DNA of 64,000 bases from Salinimonas marina (lineage in GTDB: Bacteria; Pseudomonadota; Gammaproteobacteria; Enterobacterales; Alteromonadaceae). The position numbers and the translations under genes are program-made. This document shows positions 28,911 to 38,137 of the stretch, in pieces (the stretch's first letter is position 1; every line of letters starts with the position of its first letter). The stretch is from positions 2,044,501 through 2,108,500 of the forward strand of contig NZ_CP064795.1 of the NCBI RefSeq assembly GCF_015644725.1. The letters run 5' to 3'. The notes below the pieces were generated by a model, which searched no databases, was not told the origin of the DNA, and saw only the letters and a list, made by a program, of their open reading frames with translations.

Positions 28911-28936
28911 AAAAAAGACGCCGGTGGGCGTCTTTT
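28911..28936 (-). terminator. intrinsic terminator of the SDR-oxidoreductase operon
   Basis: On the minus strand GACGCC and GGCGTC flank a four-base loop and are followed by six T. It sits about 35 bases after the SDR stop. Confidence 0.85.
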
Positions 28937-28968
28937 GAAAAGCTGGTTTCCCAACATGCTCACTAGCC

Positions 28969-29730
28969 TCAGGCTAGCATGCCACCATCTACCGTGATCG
29001 TGCTGCCGGTGGTATAACTTGAGGCATCGGACACCAGGTACAATACGGTGCCGGCCATTTCGTCAGGATGGGCAACTCTGCCTAAGGGAATCTGGGCCAG
29101 AGCCGATTTGAGTATTTTATCGTTGCTGGTCAGCGCGGAGGCAAACTTGGTATCGGTCAGCCCTGGCAATAATGCATTTACCCGAATGTTGTGCTTGCCA
29201 CATTCTTTGGCAAAAGACCTGGTCATACTGATAACCGCGGCCTTAGTAATGGAATAAATTCCCTGCATATCACCCGGCACAACGCCATTAACCGACGCGG
29301 TATTTAATATCACACCATGGCCTTGCTCACGCATCATTTTACCCGCTTCCACAGACATGAAAAAATAGCCCCGGATATTCACATCTACGGTTTTCTGAAA
29401 AGCCGCCAGATCGGTATCCAGAATATGTCCAAAGTACGGGTTTGCCGCGGCATTATTGACCAGAATATCCAGCTGCCCATGGTTTTTGGCGATATCGGCA
29501 AAGGCTGCCGTTATCTGATCCATATCTCCCACATGACAGGCCAGCGCAGCTGCCTTGCCGCCGCTATCACGAATGGCCGCAGCCACAGTCTCACAGCTTT
29601 CCTGTTTGCGACTGGACACAATAACATGGGCACCGTATTGGGCCAGTAAATGGGCAATGGATTCACCAATGCCCCGGCTGGCGCCTGTTACCAAAGCTAC
29701 TTTGCCGGTTAAATCAAATAGATCGCTCAT
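28969..29730 (-). CDS. SDR family oxidoreductase
   Basis: Classical short-chain dehydrogenase of 253 residues. Cofactor motif TGASRGIG spans 15-22, NNAA 92-95, catalytic Ser146, Tyr159 and Lys163 (YSITK). The C-terminal TGSTITVDGGMLA is typical. An Arg just after the second beta strand (SSRKQ) suggests NADP preference. It follows the CurA-like gene at a 9-base gap and has GGAGC before the ATG, so the two form an operon. The substrate is unknown. Confidence 0.88.
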   Translation of the reverse strand: MSDLFDLTGKVALVTGASRGIGESIAHLLAQYGAHVIVSSRKQESCETVAAAIRDSGGKAAALACHVGDMDQITAAFADIAKNHGQLDILVNNAAANPYFGHILDTDLAAFQKTVDVNIRGYFFMSVEAGKMMREQGHGVILNTASVNGVVPGDMQGIYSITKAAVISMTRSFAKECGKHNIRVNALLPGLTDTKFASALTSNDKILKSALAQIPLGRVAHPDEMAGTVLYLVSDASSYTTGSTITVDGGMLA

Positions 29731-29739
29731 GGGTGCTCC

Positions 29740-30744
29740 TTATTCGTGGTTAACTTTAAGTACCAGCTTGCCGAAGTTTTCACCCCGGAACAGCATCATC
29801 AGTGTGTCCGGGAAAGTATCAATACCTTCAACCACATGCTCTTTGGCTTTGAGTTTGCCCTGCCCTATCCAGCCGGCCATTTCCCGCGCCGCCTCGCCAT
29901 AGTGCTTGACATTGTCAAACACCACGATGCCTTCCATGCGGGCGCGATTGACCAACAACGACAGATAGTTAGATGGTCCTTTTACCGCACTGGTATTATT
30001 GTACTGGCTAATAGCGCCACAAATAACAATCCGCGCACGTAGGTTAATCTGGGTAAGCACCGCATCCAGTATATCGCCGCCCACATTATCAAAATACACA
30101 TCCACGCCGTCCGGGCAGGCCGCGCGCAGCGCTTTTTTGACATCTTCATTTTTGTAATCGACCACCGCGTCGAAGCCCAGTTCACGGGTCAGGTAATCGC
30201 ACTTTTGCTGACCGCCGGCGATGCCAACCACCCGACAGCCCTTAATTTTAGCAATTTGACCCACGACGCCACCGACTGCCCCGGCCGCGCCTGAAACCAC
30301 CACGGTTTCACCTTGTTCAGGCAAACCGGTTTTCAGCAGCCCAAAATAGGCGGTCATGCCCGGCATGCCCAACACCCCAAGATAACGCTCTAGCGGGGCC
30401 AGATCAGGATCCACTTTGTGTACGCCCTGGGTGGAACATACGGCGTATTGTTGCACGCCAAAGCTGCCATAAACCTTATCACCGGCACTGAATTTATCGT
30501 CGTTTGATTCAAGTACTTCACCCACAGCCCCGGCACGCATCACCTCGCCTAATTGGACTGGCTCAATATAGGATTTGCTGTCGTTCATCCAGCCACGCAT
30601 CGCCGGATCCAATGAGATGTATTCAACCTTAACCAGAATCTCGCCGGGCCCGGGAGCACCAACCTCGGTCTCATTGTATTTCCAGTTTTCACGGGTGGGC
30701 TCGCCTTTAGGGCGCGCGGCCAGTAACCATTGATTGTTTTTCAT
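29740..30744 (-). CDS. NADP-dependent oxidoreductase, zinc-less MDR (CurA/leukotriene-B4 dehydrogenase type)
   Basis: Medium-chain reductase of 334 residues without the zinc ligands. The N-terminal NNQWLLAARPKGEPTRENW and SLDPAMRGWM are family signatures; GAAGAVGGVVGQIAK binds the cofactor; FDNVGGDILDAVL and MEGIVVFD follow. Relatives reduce enones, alkenals and curcumin. It is the first gene of a two-gene operon with an SDR enzyme. The divergent GlxA-type gene is a likely regulator. Confidence 0.9.
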   Translation of the reverse strand: MKNNQWLLAARPKGEPTRENWKYNETEVGAPGPGEILVKVEYISLDPAMRGWMNDSKSYIEPVQLGEVMRAGAVGEVLESNDDKFSAGDKVYGSFGVQQYAVCSTQGVHKVDPDLAPLERYLGVLGMPGMTAYFGLLKTGLPEQGETVVVSGAAGAVGGVVGQIAKIKGCRVVGIAGGQQKCDYLTRELGFDAVVDYKNEDVKKALRAACPDGVDVYFDNVGGDILDAVLTQINLRARIVICGAISQYNNTSAVKGPSNYLSLLVNRARMEGIVVFDNVKHYGEAAREMAGWIGQGKLKAKEHVVEGIDTFPDTLMMLFRGENFGKLVLKVNHE

Positions 30745-30824
30745 TATAACTCCGTGTCGTTATGCTGACTGCTGTCAGACAGGATGAGAATGTAAATAGA
30801 TTGTGACACAGGTCTGACCATCAA

Positions 30825-30853
30825 TTGACTGTCAAAAATGACACAATTATGGT
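30825..30853 (+). promoter_or_regulatory. candidate sigma-70 promoter and inverted repeat for the GlxA-type regulator
   Basis: TTGACT and TATGGT are separated by 17 bases, a plausible promoter reading toward the regulator gene. Within it TGACTGTCA is a perfect 4-1-4 inverted repeat. The site lies in the gap shared with the divergent CurA-like operon, so it could serve both. Confidence 0.45.
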
Positions 30854-30903
30854 TAATTAGGACATCCATAGTTATCAGTTATAGACCCTGATGAGACCCA
30901 TTA

Positions 30904-31908
30904 ATGAATACTAGTATGACGCCGGCCAATGTGGTGGTGTATGGCTTTGACCGGGCGTTATCCAGCGCCATTACCGGAGTGGTAGATTTGTTTGCCCAGG
31001 CCGGGGTAACCTGGCAGGCCATTCATGGCCAGTCTGTCGAGCCGGTGTTTTCGGTGCAACTGCTCTCGGCAGGAGGCAGTGATATTCGCTGTGCCAATGG
31101 CATTACCCTTAAAGCAGACGGTGCATTAACTGCCCACACCAAGCCGGATTTGCTCCTTATCCCTTCCATTGGCTCTCAGATAGACCAGGTGCTGGCTACC
31201 GAGCGCAGCCTATACCCATTACTACGACATTTTCACACCGCGCAGGTAGATATTGCGGCCAATTGCACGGGTGTGTTTTTATTGGCCCAGGCCGGGTTGT
31301 TGGACCAAAAAGCGGCCACAACCCACTGGGGATTTGCCAGCACTTTTGAGCAAAAATACCCCGGGGTGGACTTACAAAGCGAAAAATTGCATACCTGTCA
31401 GGAGAATATTTTTTGCGCCGGCGGTGGTATGGCCTGGTTTGATTTAGCGCTGCTACTGATCGAACGCTATGCGGGTGCGCAGGTGGCCCGGCAAACCGCT
31501 AAAGCCCATGTTCTTGATCTGCCACGCTATAACCAGAGTTTGTACGCCGGCTCCCGCCGCCAGATAATGCATCAGGACAGCTTAGTACGCGAGATTCAGA
31601 ATCATATGGCCCGGCAACTGGCTGGCCTGATATCGCTGGAACGTGTGGCCAGTCATTTTAATGTTACCCCCCGCACCCTGACCCGGCGCTTTAAGGCGGC
31701 CACCGGCATGTCGCCCGGCCGCTATTTACAGCAGTTACGGATTGATCATGCCCGCAAATTATTAGAAACCTCACGCTGTACCCTCGACAGTCTGCTACCG
31801 CAAATTGGTTATGAAGACGCCAGCTCATTTTCACGCTTGTTTAAACGTCATACAGGCTATTCAGTATCTCAATATCGCGCAAAATTTAGCCGTGATGAAA
31901 ATTTATAA
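30904..31908 (+). CDS. GlxA family transcriptional regulator (DJ-1/PfpI plus AraC domains)
   Basis: 334-residue regulator. Residues 1 to about 200 form a DJ-1/PfpI-like domain with the elbow segment ANCTGVFLLAQAGLLD. Residues about 225-325 contain two AraC helix-turn-helix motifs (ISLERVASHFNVTPRTLTRRFKA and IGYEDASSFSRLFKRHTGYS). It faces away from the CurA-like/SDR operon across 159 bases, the usual layout for a regulator and its target. The ligand is unknown. Confidence 0.88.
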   Translation: MNTSMTPANVVVYGFDRALSSAITGVVDLFAQAGVTWQAIHGQSVEPVFSVQLLSAGGSDIRCANGITLKADGALTAHTKPDLLLIPSIGSQIDQVLATERSLYPLLRHFHTAQVDIAANCTGVFLLAQAGLLDQKAATTHWGFASTFEQKYPGVDLQSEKLHTCQENIFCAGGGMAWFDLALLLIERYAGAQVARQTAKAHVLDLPRYNQSLYAGSRRQIMHQDSLVREIQNHMARQLAGLISLERVASHFNVTPRTLTRRFKAATGMSPGRYLQQLRIDHARKLLETSRCTLDSLLPQIGYEDASSFSRLFKRHTGYSVSQYRAKFSRDENL

Positions 31909-32024
31909 TAAAAATAAGATATAAATAATTTGTAAATCAAGTAAACTAAGCAGCCGCAAGCAGTCCAATCAGCAGACTGCGCACAAAACAATTTAAAAAC
32001 ACATTACCTTCACTTGGTGGACAC

Positions 32025-34316
32025 ATGAAAACACATCGCATCGCTGCCCTTGCACTTGCTATTGGAGCCGCGTTTAGCAGTCCTCTTTTGGCACAGGAAA
32101 CCCAGCAAAAGCCAAAAGAATCTGAATTGGAGCAAATCACCGTTACCGCTCAAAAGCGGACGCAATCAATCCAGGAAGTTCCGCTTTCTATTGCTACCTT
32201 AAGTGGTGAAAAGCTGGACAGCCTGTTTGCCGGCGGTGAAGATATCCTGGCACTGGCCGTACGCGTACCCGGACTGTATGCCGAATCTTCCAACGGACGG
32301 GTAGCCCCACGTTTTTATATTCGTGGACTGGGCAACACTGACTTCGATTTAGCCGCCTCACAACCGGTGTCCATTGTGATGGACGAAGTGGTAATGGAAA
32401 ATGTGGTCTTAAAAAGCTTTCCGCTGTTCGATATTCAACAGGTTGAAGTTTTGCGTGGTCCTCAAGGGACCCTGTTTGGGCGCAACACCACCGCTGGCAT
32501 CGTAAAATTCGACACCGTTAAACCCGGGCAGGATTTTGAAGGGTATGGCAAGGCGGTTTATGGCAGCTATAACACCCTCAATTTTGAAGGCGCGGTGGGC
32601 GGCGGAATTACCGATGACTTATCCGGTCGTATTTCGGTATTGTCTCAAACCCGCGATGATTATATCGACAATGGCTTTACCGGTCAGGAGGATGTGATTG
32701 GTGGTTTTGATGAGAAAGCCTGGCGTGCTCAGTTATTGTATCAACCCAGTGACCGTTTCTCGGCCTTATTCAATGTCCATGGCCGGGATTTGGACGGCAC
32801 CGCGTCAATTTTCAGAGCCAACATTTTTGACAAAGGCAGCAACGACCTCAACGCCAACTACGATCGGGATGTGGTGTATTATGATGGCGACATTGATGGA
32901 AATGGCGCCGATAACAACCCGCAAAGCTATGAAGGTTTTGGTTCATCATTGAAGATGACCTACGACTTTGACGCGGTCGAATTAACCTCAATTACGGCCC
33001 TGGAAACCGCCGATGGGCGCAGTCTGGGTGATATTGATGGCGGCGCGGGTTCTGGTGTTACCGAAAATACCGGTTTCATTCCTTTCACTGCGGTCACTGA
33101 AGATAAGCTTAATGATCTTGAGCAATTCACCCAGGAAATTCGTATCGCCAGTCAAACTACCACGCCCATGAGCTGGCAGGTTGGCGCCTTTTTCTTTGAC
33201 TCTTCGTTTGATGTTACCAGTACCGATGGTCTGTTTGGTGCCTCTACGGTTTTTCATGAAAACACCACCTGGGCGGTATTTGGCCAAAGCTCGTATCAGG
33301 TGAATGAAAAACTGAATGTGACCGCCGGCGTCCGCTATACCCATGATGACAAATCATTGCGGGTGGGCCAGCAAAATGTCGATGGCCCCTGTAATTTCCT
33401 CGACTTTAACGGCGATGGCATCAACGAATGCTCGGCTCAGGATTATGATCCGGTGGATGTTGATGATGGTCAGGTAAGCTTTGAACTTAGTGGTAATTAT
33501 CGTTTAACCGATGATATTTCATTGTATGCACGCTATGCCAATGGCTTCCGTGCCCAAACCATTCAGGGCCGGGATGTGGCGTTTGAAGGCGCCCCGTCTG
33601 TGGCTGAAGCCGAAACCATTAATTCCTACGAAGTGGGTTTTAAGTCTGACTTGCTGGATAAAACCCTGCGCTTCAATGCCGCCGCGTTTTATTACACCGT
33701 GGATGACATGCAATTTTCGGCCATCGGTGGCGGCAATAACTTCACCGCGCTGGTTAATGCCGATAAGGGCGAAGCCTACGGCTTTGAAATTGACACCCAG
33801 TGGCTGGCCACGGATCAGCTGACCCTGACGGCAGGCTACAGTTACAACCATACCGAGATTAACGACGACACCTTGTCGGTACAGCCATGTGGTTCTAACC
33901 CTGGCTTAGAGTTTGCCGGCAACTGTACGGTAACCGACCCACGCCCGGATGGCTACGCAGCCTTTATTGATGGAAACCCGTTCCCGCAGGCACCGGAGTC
34001 TATCTTTAACTTTACTGCCCGTTACTCTATCCCTATGGGCAGTGACGGCGAACTGTTTGCGTTTACCGACTGGGCATTCCAGGGCGAAACCAACTTGTTC
34101 TTATACGAAGCCGTAGAGTTTACCACCGACGACAATGTTGAAGGCGGTCTGCGCGTCGGGTATGAAAACTTCACCCACGGCTATACAGTGGCCTTGTTTG
34201 GTCGCAATATCACCGATGAAGACAATGTCAAAGGCGCCATCGACTTTAATAACCTGACCGGGATCGTCAACGAACCACGGATTTGGGGTGTGGAAGTTAA
34301 GATGACCTTTTACTAG
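32025..34316 (+). CDS. TonB-dependent outer-membrane receptor
   Basis: 763-residue receptor. A signal peptide ends near LLAQ (residue 24), a TonB box lies in EQITVTAQKR, and the plug domain contains RFYIRGLGN and VEVLRGPQGTLFGRNTTAG. A beta barrel follows, ending with the aromatic terminus KMTFY. The sequence type matches generic Proteobacterial receptors of the IroN/FyuA-like CirA class. No siderophore, polysaccharide or vitamin genes are adjacent, so the ligand is unknown. It ends in a strong terminator. Confidence 0.9.
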   Translation: MKTHRIAALALAIGAAFSSPLLAQETQQKPKESELEQITVTAQKRTQSIQEVPLSIATLSGEKLDSLFAGGEDILALAVRVPGLYAESSNGRVAPRFYIRGLGNTDFDLAASQPVSIVMDEVVMENVVLKSFPLFDIQQVEVLRGPQGTLFGRNTTAGIVKFDTVKPGQDFEGYGKAVYGSYNTLNFEGAVGGGITDDLSGRISVLSQTRDDYIDNGFTGQEDVIGGFDEKAWRAQLLYQPSDRFSALFNVHGRDLDGTASIFRANIFDKGSNDLNANYDRDVVYYDGDIDGNGADNNPQSYEGFGSSLKMTYDFDAVELTSITALETADGRSLGDIDGGAGSGVTENTGFIPFTAVTEDKLNDLEQFTQEIRIASQTTTPMSWQVGAFFFDSSFDVTSTDGLFGASTVFHENTTWAVFGQSSYQVNEKLNVTAGVRYTHDDKSLRVGQQNVDGPCNFLDFNGDGINECSAQDYDPVDVDDGQVSFELSGNYRLTDDISLYARYANGFRAQTIQGRDVAFEGAPSVAEAETINSYEVGFKSDLLDKTLRFNAAAFYYTVDDMQFSAIGGGNNFTALVNADKGEAYGFEIDTQWLATDQLTLTAGYSYNHTEINDDTLSVQPCGSNPGLEFAGNCTVTDPRPDGYAAFIDGNPFPQAPESIFNFTARYSIPMGSDGELFAFTDWAFQGETNLFLYEAVEFTTDDNVEGGLRVGYENFTHGYTVALFGRNITDEDNVKGAIDFNNLTGIVNEPRIWGVEVKMTFY

Positions 34317-34378
34317 ATGACCTGTTACTAGATCAACGCTCATGGCGCATGCTTATGCGCTGTGCCAGGTTATTGAAC

Positions 34379-34406
34379 AAGGCTTGCAGCAATGCAGGCC
34401 TTTTTT
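34379..34406 (+). terminator. intrinsic terminator of the TonB receptor gene
   Basis: AAGGCTTGCA pairs with TGCAGGCCTT over 10 bp (one G-U) with a GCAA tetraloop, followed by a run of T. Confidence 0.9.
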
Positions 34407-34989
34407 GTTGCCGATGATGCAGGTGTAAGGGTTAACAATGGCGTCAGCCCTGCCCCGCCTTTGCTTGTTTTCGCCAGTCGGTTTTTATCTGAGTTTACAA
34501 ACCCGGCCGCCAGGTATGCGCTCAGCAGTAAGCCGCACCAAAGCCTTAGTATCAACGCCTTAGCATCAAAACTTTAGAACCAGGACGTTGTCCCCGCCAG
34601 CCTGACACCTTTTAGCCACACACCTTATAGCCATGCCCTCATAGCCAAGCCCCAAAGGTTAAGGTAAAAACTGGGTCGGTGTTTTAAGCACCCAGTCAGT
34701 ACAGTTGCGCCGGGTGAGACCATATTCTGTTAACAGGAACGTCAATGGTGTGCTGATGGCCTAAGGTGCTATTGAGATTGCTTTGCCCTGGCTTTGACTT
34801 GGCCTGGGCTGGCAATGATGACAGGTGTAACCCCGGCGAACGCGGCGATGCTATTGGCAGGGCGATTTCGGTAAACCTGCACACGGGCCACACAGGGATG
34901 GTAAATTTAATGGCGGGTGCTCCCCCTTTACCTGATAACCGGCCCGTCACCACCGTCATTTTCACGGGCCGGTTTCCAATCGCGCTTAT
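34407..34989. other. intergenic region without a convincing gene
   Basis: The bases between the TonB receptor terminator and the end of the convergent RND gene contain frames of up to about 90 codons on both strands, none with a recognisable domain. A loosely repeated ~15-base pattern around CACCTTATAGCCA occurs near 34600-34650. A hairpin at the right end probably terminates the RND operon. Confidence 0.5.
34938..34983 (-). terminator. probable terminator hairpin of the RND efflux operon
   Basis: A perfect 10-bp stem (ACCGGCCCGT / ACGGGCCGGT) around a 26-base loop lies 6 bases past the RND stop. The T tract after it is short, so confidence is moderate. Confidence 0.55.
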
Positions 34990-37900
34990 TTATTCGCGGA
35001 TCAGGGTTTCAGGGTGCGCCTGCTGATTGGTGTTTTTACGAAATAAGCCGCGAATATCATCCAGTATCAGGTACAGCGAGGGCACCAGCAACAGGGTAAT
35101 AACGGTGGCGAATAAAATACCGAAAGCCAGCGAAATGGCCATCGGGATAACAATCTGAGCTTGCAGACTGCGTTCAAACACAATCGGCATCAACCCCATA
35201 AAGGTGGTCAGCGAGGTTAAGATAATGGGCCTGAAACGCTGGGTACCCGCGCTTATGGCCGCATCAATCAGCTTATGGCCTTCGGCGCGGGCACGGTTAA
35301 CAAAGTCCACCATGATCAGGCTGTCATTAACCACCACGCCGGATAACGCAATAATTCCGCACAGCGACAAGGAGCTGACTGCCATGCCCAGCACCAGGTG
35401 CCCGACAATTGCCCCCACCACCCCAAACGGGATAACCGCCATGATGATAAATGGCTGTGAATACGATCTTAAGGGGATAGCCAACAGCGCATAGATGGCA
35501 AACAACGCAAACATCAGACCCTGGAACATGCTGAACAGCGCATCCTGTTCTTCTTTGGAGTTCCCCTGCAGCTGAAAGTCCACTTGCGGGTAACGCTCCA
35601 GAATATCAGGGATCACGGTCATCACCACATCGCGGGTGACTTCCCCCGGTTCCAGTAAGCCTTTGTCTACTTTAGCCCCTACGGTGATAGAGCGGTTACC
35701 ATCCACCCGCACAATCGACGAAAACCCTTCACCCAGACTGATCTGGCCCACCTCTTCAAAGGGAATATCATCCCCGTTCGGTGCCCTTACCCGCATGTTT
35801 TCTAGGTATTCTATCGAGTTACGGGCCTCTTGCGGGTAGCGCACCATGACCTTTACTTCTTCATCATCGCGTTGCAGACGCTGTACTTCGGCGCCATAGA
35901 AGCCAAAGCGCACTTGTTGGCCAAGCTGCTGCAAGCTGATCCCCAGCGTTTCTGCCTGGGGTTTAAGCGATAGCTGTATTTCGTCACTGCCGCCGGCAAA
36001 GGAGTCATTAATGTCACTCAAGCCCTCGTAACTGGCCAGACGATCTTTTAATGCCTGGGCGGCCTCCTGCAGTGCATTGATGTCTGCAGAGGTGAACTCA
36101 AAGCTCATGTCCGGACCGCCAAAACCGTCTCCCGAACCAATATTGAGAGTTTTAACTCCCGGTATTTCAGGCATCTGCTCACGCCACAACTGATGGATTT
36201 CATAATCTGGCAATTCACGGGTTTCGCCTTTGCTTAGCTCCACAAACACCTCGCCGCCAAGATTACCATTATCAAATGCGATGGCATGCTGTATCACCCC
36301 AGAGCCGGTTTCCTCTTCCACTTTGTCATTCATACGATGCATGGCGGCCAGCATTTCGTTCAATGCCTTATCCCGCTGACTCAGTGAGGAGCCCGGCTGC
36401 AATTCAAAGCTGGCCGACATAAAATCACTGGGAATATCGGGGAAAAAGACAAAACGTACAATGCCGCCGGCGAACAAGCCGATGGTGAGAATCAGCATCG
36501 CCACAAAAGTGGCCAGGGTGGTATAGCGATTGCGAACCGCTTTGGCCAAAAATGGCGCATATTGGTTGGTGACAAATCGTTTGATACCTTCACTGAAAAT
36601 ATTGCGAAAACGCTGAAAACGATTTTGTTTATCGGGATCGGGCTTACTCAGTTTCATGTGTACCAGGTGCGCAGGTAAAATCAGTTTCGATTCCACCAGC
36701 GAGAACACCAGACACACAATGACCACCCAGCCGATGGACTTCCAGATAACCCCAAAGGGCCCGGACACCATCAACATCGGGGTAAATGCGGCAATGGTGG
36801 TCAGCACCCCGAAGGTCGCCGGCATGGCCACCTTTTTAACCCCGGCAATAACATTGTCGGTGGAATGTCCCTTGGTATCGATTTCGGTATAGGCTGACTC
36901 CCCCATAATGATGGCATCATCCACCACAATCCCCAATACCAGAATAAAGGCAAACAGGCTCAGCAGGTTAATCGATACCCCAACAAATTCCATTGGCATC
37001 ACCAGGATGGCGCCTAAAAAGCAAACCGGCAGCCCCCAAATCACCCAAAAAGCCAGTTTCACCCGTAAAAACAGTGACAGTACAATGAATACCAGCAAGG
37101 CACCGAAGCCCATATTTTCCAGCATCATATTGAGACGGTCATTCAGGTAAAATGATACATCACCCCAGGTATCGGCTTTCAGATGTGCCGGAAACTCAGG
37201 GCTTTTTTCGGCAATATAGTTGTTAACCTGTTCGGAAATTTCCAGGGCATTCTGATCGCCCACCGCCCGCACTCGCATGCTGACCGAGGGTTTACCGTCA
37301 AAATACGCAAAACGGTTGTCTTCTACAAAACCATCATCGATGGTGGCTACATCCCCCAGGCTCACTCTGGTGCCATCGCTGCTGGTTAATAGGGTAAGCT
37401 GGGCAAACTCCCTGCCGGTATACGCCTGTCCTTTGGTACGAAGCAAAATATCGCCATTATCGGTGCGAATCGAGCCACCGGGTAAATCGACACTGGACTG
37501 TCTGACCTTGTTGACCACCTCGGAAAAAGTCAGGTTGTACTTTTGCAAGTCACGCTCTGACAATTCAATGGAAACTTCATAATCGCGGGCACCGACCACA
37601 GTGACACTGGTGATACCATCAAGATTGGCAATATCATCTCTGATTTGCTTGGCAAACTCTTTTAATTCGCGCTCACTGGCTTCTCCATAGACCGACACCC
37701 AGATAACATCTGACTGTATTTTTTGTCGGTAGATAACCGGTTTTTCGGTGTTACCAGGAAAACTGGGGATGGCGTCCACCTGTACCTTCACTTCATCAAG
37801 CACTTCCTGCACATCGTAGGTTTCTTCTACTTCAATGCTAACGGTGCCCAGCCCCTCCCGGGCAGTGGAGGTTATCTTTTTGATGCCTTCCAGATTTTCG

Positions 37901-38133
37901 ATAGCTTCTTCTATCTTTAACAGCACCCCTTCTTCTACTTCCTGAGGGGCCGCGCCCAGATAGGGTACGCGCACATTCACCACATTAATTTCGACCGGCG
38001 GAAAAATCTGTTTTTGAATCGTGAAGGCACTAACCAAACCGCCTATCAGCAGAACCCACATAAGCAGATTTGAGGCGACATTGTTTCTGGCGAACCAGGC
38101 AATCATCCCTTTGTGTGTATCAATCCTACTCAT
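34990..38133 (-). CDS. RND family efflux pump inner-membrane subunit (AcrB-like)
   Basis: Proton-driven resistance-nodulation-division transporter of 1047 residues, the usual size. Twelve helices and two large periplasmic loops are visible. The proton-relay Asp pair lies in LGIVVDDAIIMGE, matched by VVVNDSLIMVD in the second half. The N-terminal NNVASNLLMWVLLIGG is typical of the subgroup. It follows its adaptor gene by 4 bases. No outer-membrane TolC gene is in the operon. Substrates could be drugs, detergents or other amphiphiles. Confidence 0.92.
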   Translation of the reverse strand: MSRIDTHKGMIAWFARNNVASNLLMWVLLIGGLVSAFTIQKQIFPPVEINVVNVRVPYLGAAPQEVEEGVLLKIEEAIENLEGIKKITSTAREGLGTVSIEVEETYDVQEVLDEVKVQVDAIPSFPGNTEKPVIYRQKIQSDVIWVSVYGEASERELKEFAKQIRDDIANLDGITSVTVVGARDYEVSIELSERDLQKYNLTFSEVVNKVRQSSVDLPGGSIRTDNGDILLRTKGQAYTGREFAQLTLLTSSDGTRVSLGDVATIDDGFVEDNRFAYFDGKPSVSMRVRAVGDQNALEISEQVNNYIAEKSPEFPAHLKADTWGDVSFYLNDRLNMMLENMGFGALLVFIVLSLFLRVKLAFWVIWGLPVCFLGAILVMPMEFVGVSINLLSLFAFILVLGIVVDDAIIMGESAYTEIDTKGHSTDNVIAGVKKVAMPATFGVLTTIAAFTPMLMVSGPFGVIWKSIGWVVIVCLVFSLVESKLILPAHLVHMKLSKPDPDKQNRFQRFRNIFSEGIKRFVTNQYAPFLAKAVRNRYTTLATFVAMLILTIGLFAGGIVRFVFFPDIPSDFMSASFELQPGSSLSQRDKALNEMLAAMHRMNDKVEEETGSGVIQHAIAFDNGNLGGEVFVELSKGETRELPDYEIHQLWREQMPEIPGVKTLNIGSGDGFGGPDMSFEFTSADINALQEAAQALKDRLASYEGLSDINDSFAGGSDEIQLSLKPQAETLGISLQQLGQQVRFGFYGAEVQRLQRDDEEVKVMVRYPQEARNSIEYLENMRVRAPNGDDIPFEEVGQISLGEGFSSIVRVDGNRSITVGAKVDKGLLEPGEVTRDVVMTVIPDILERYPQVDFQLQGNSKEEQDALFSMFQGLMFALFAIYALLAIPLRSYSQPFIIMAVIPFGVVGAIVGHLVLGMAVSSLSLCGIIALSGVVVNDSLIMVDFVNRARAEGHKLIDAAISAGTQRFRPIILTSLTTFMGLMPIVFERSLQAQIVIPMAISLAFGILFATVITLLLVPSLYLILDDIRGLFRKNTNQQAHPETLIRE

Positions 38134-38137
38134 CCGG

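Noticed and set aside
34696-34965. 89-codon minus-strand frame downstream of the TonB receptor
   Set aside because: No domain, no start signal, and it overlaps a probable terminator hairpin.
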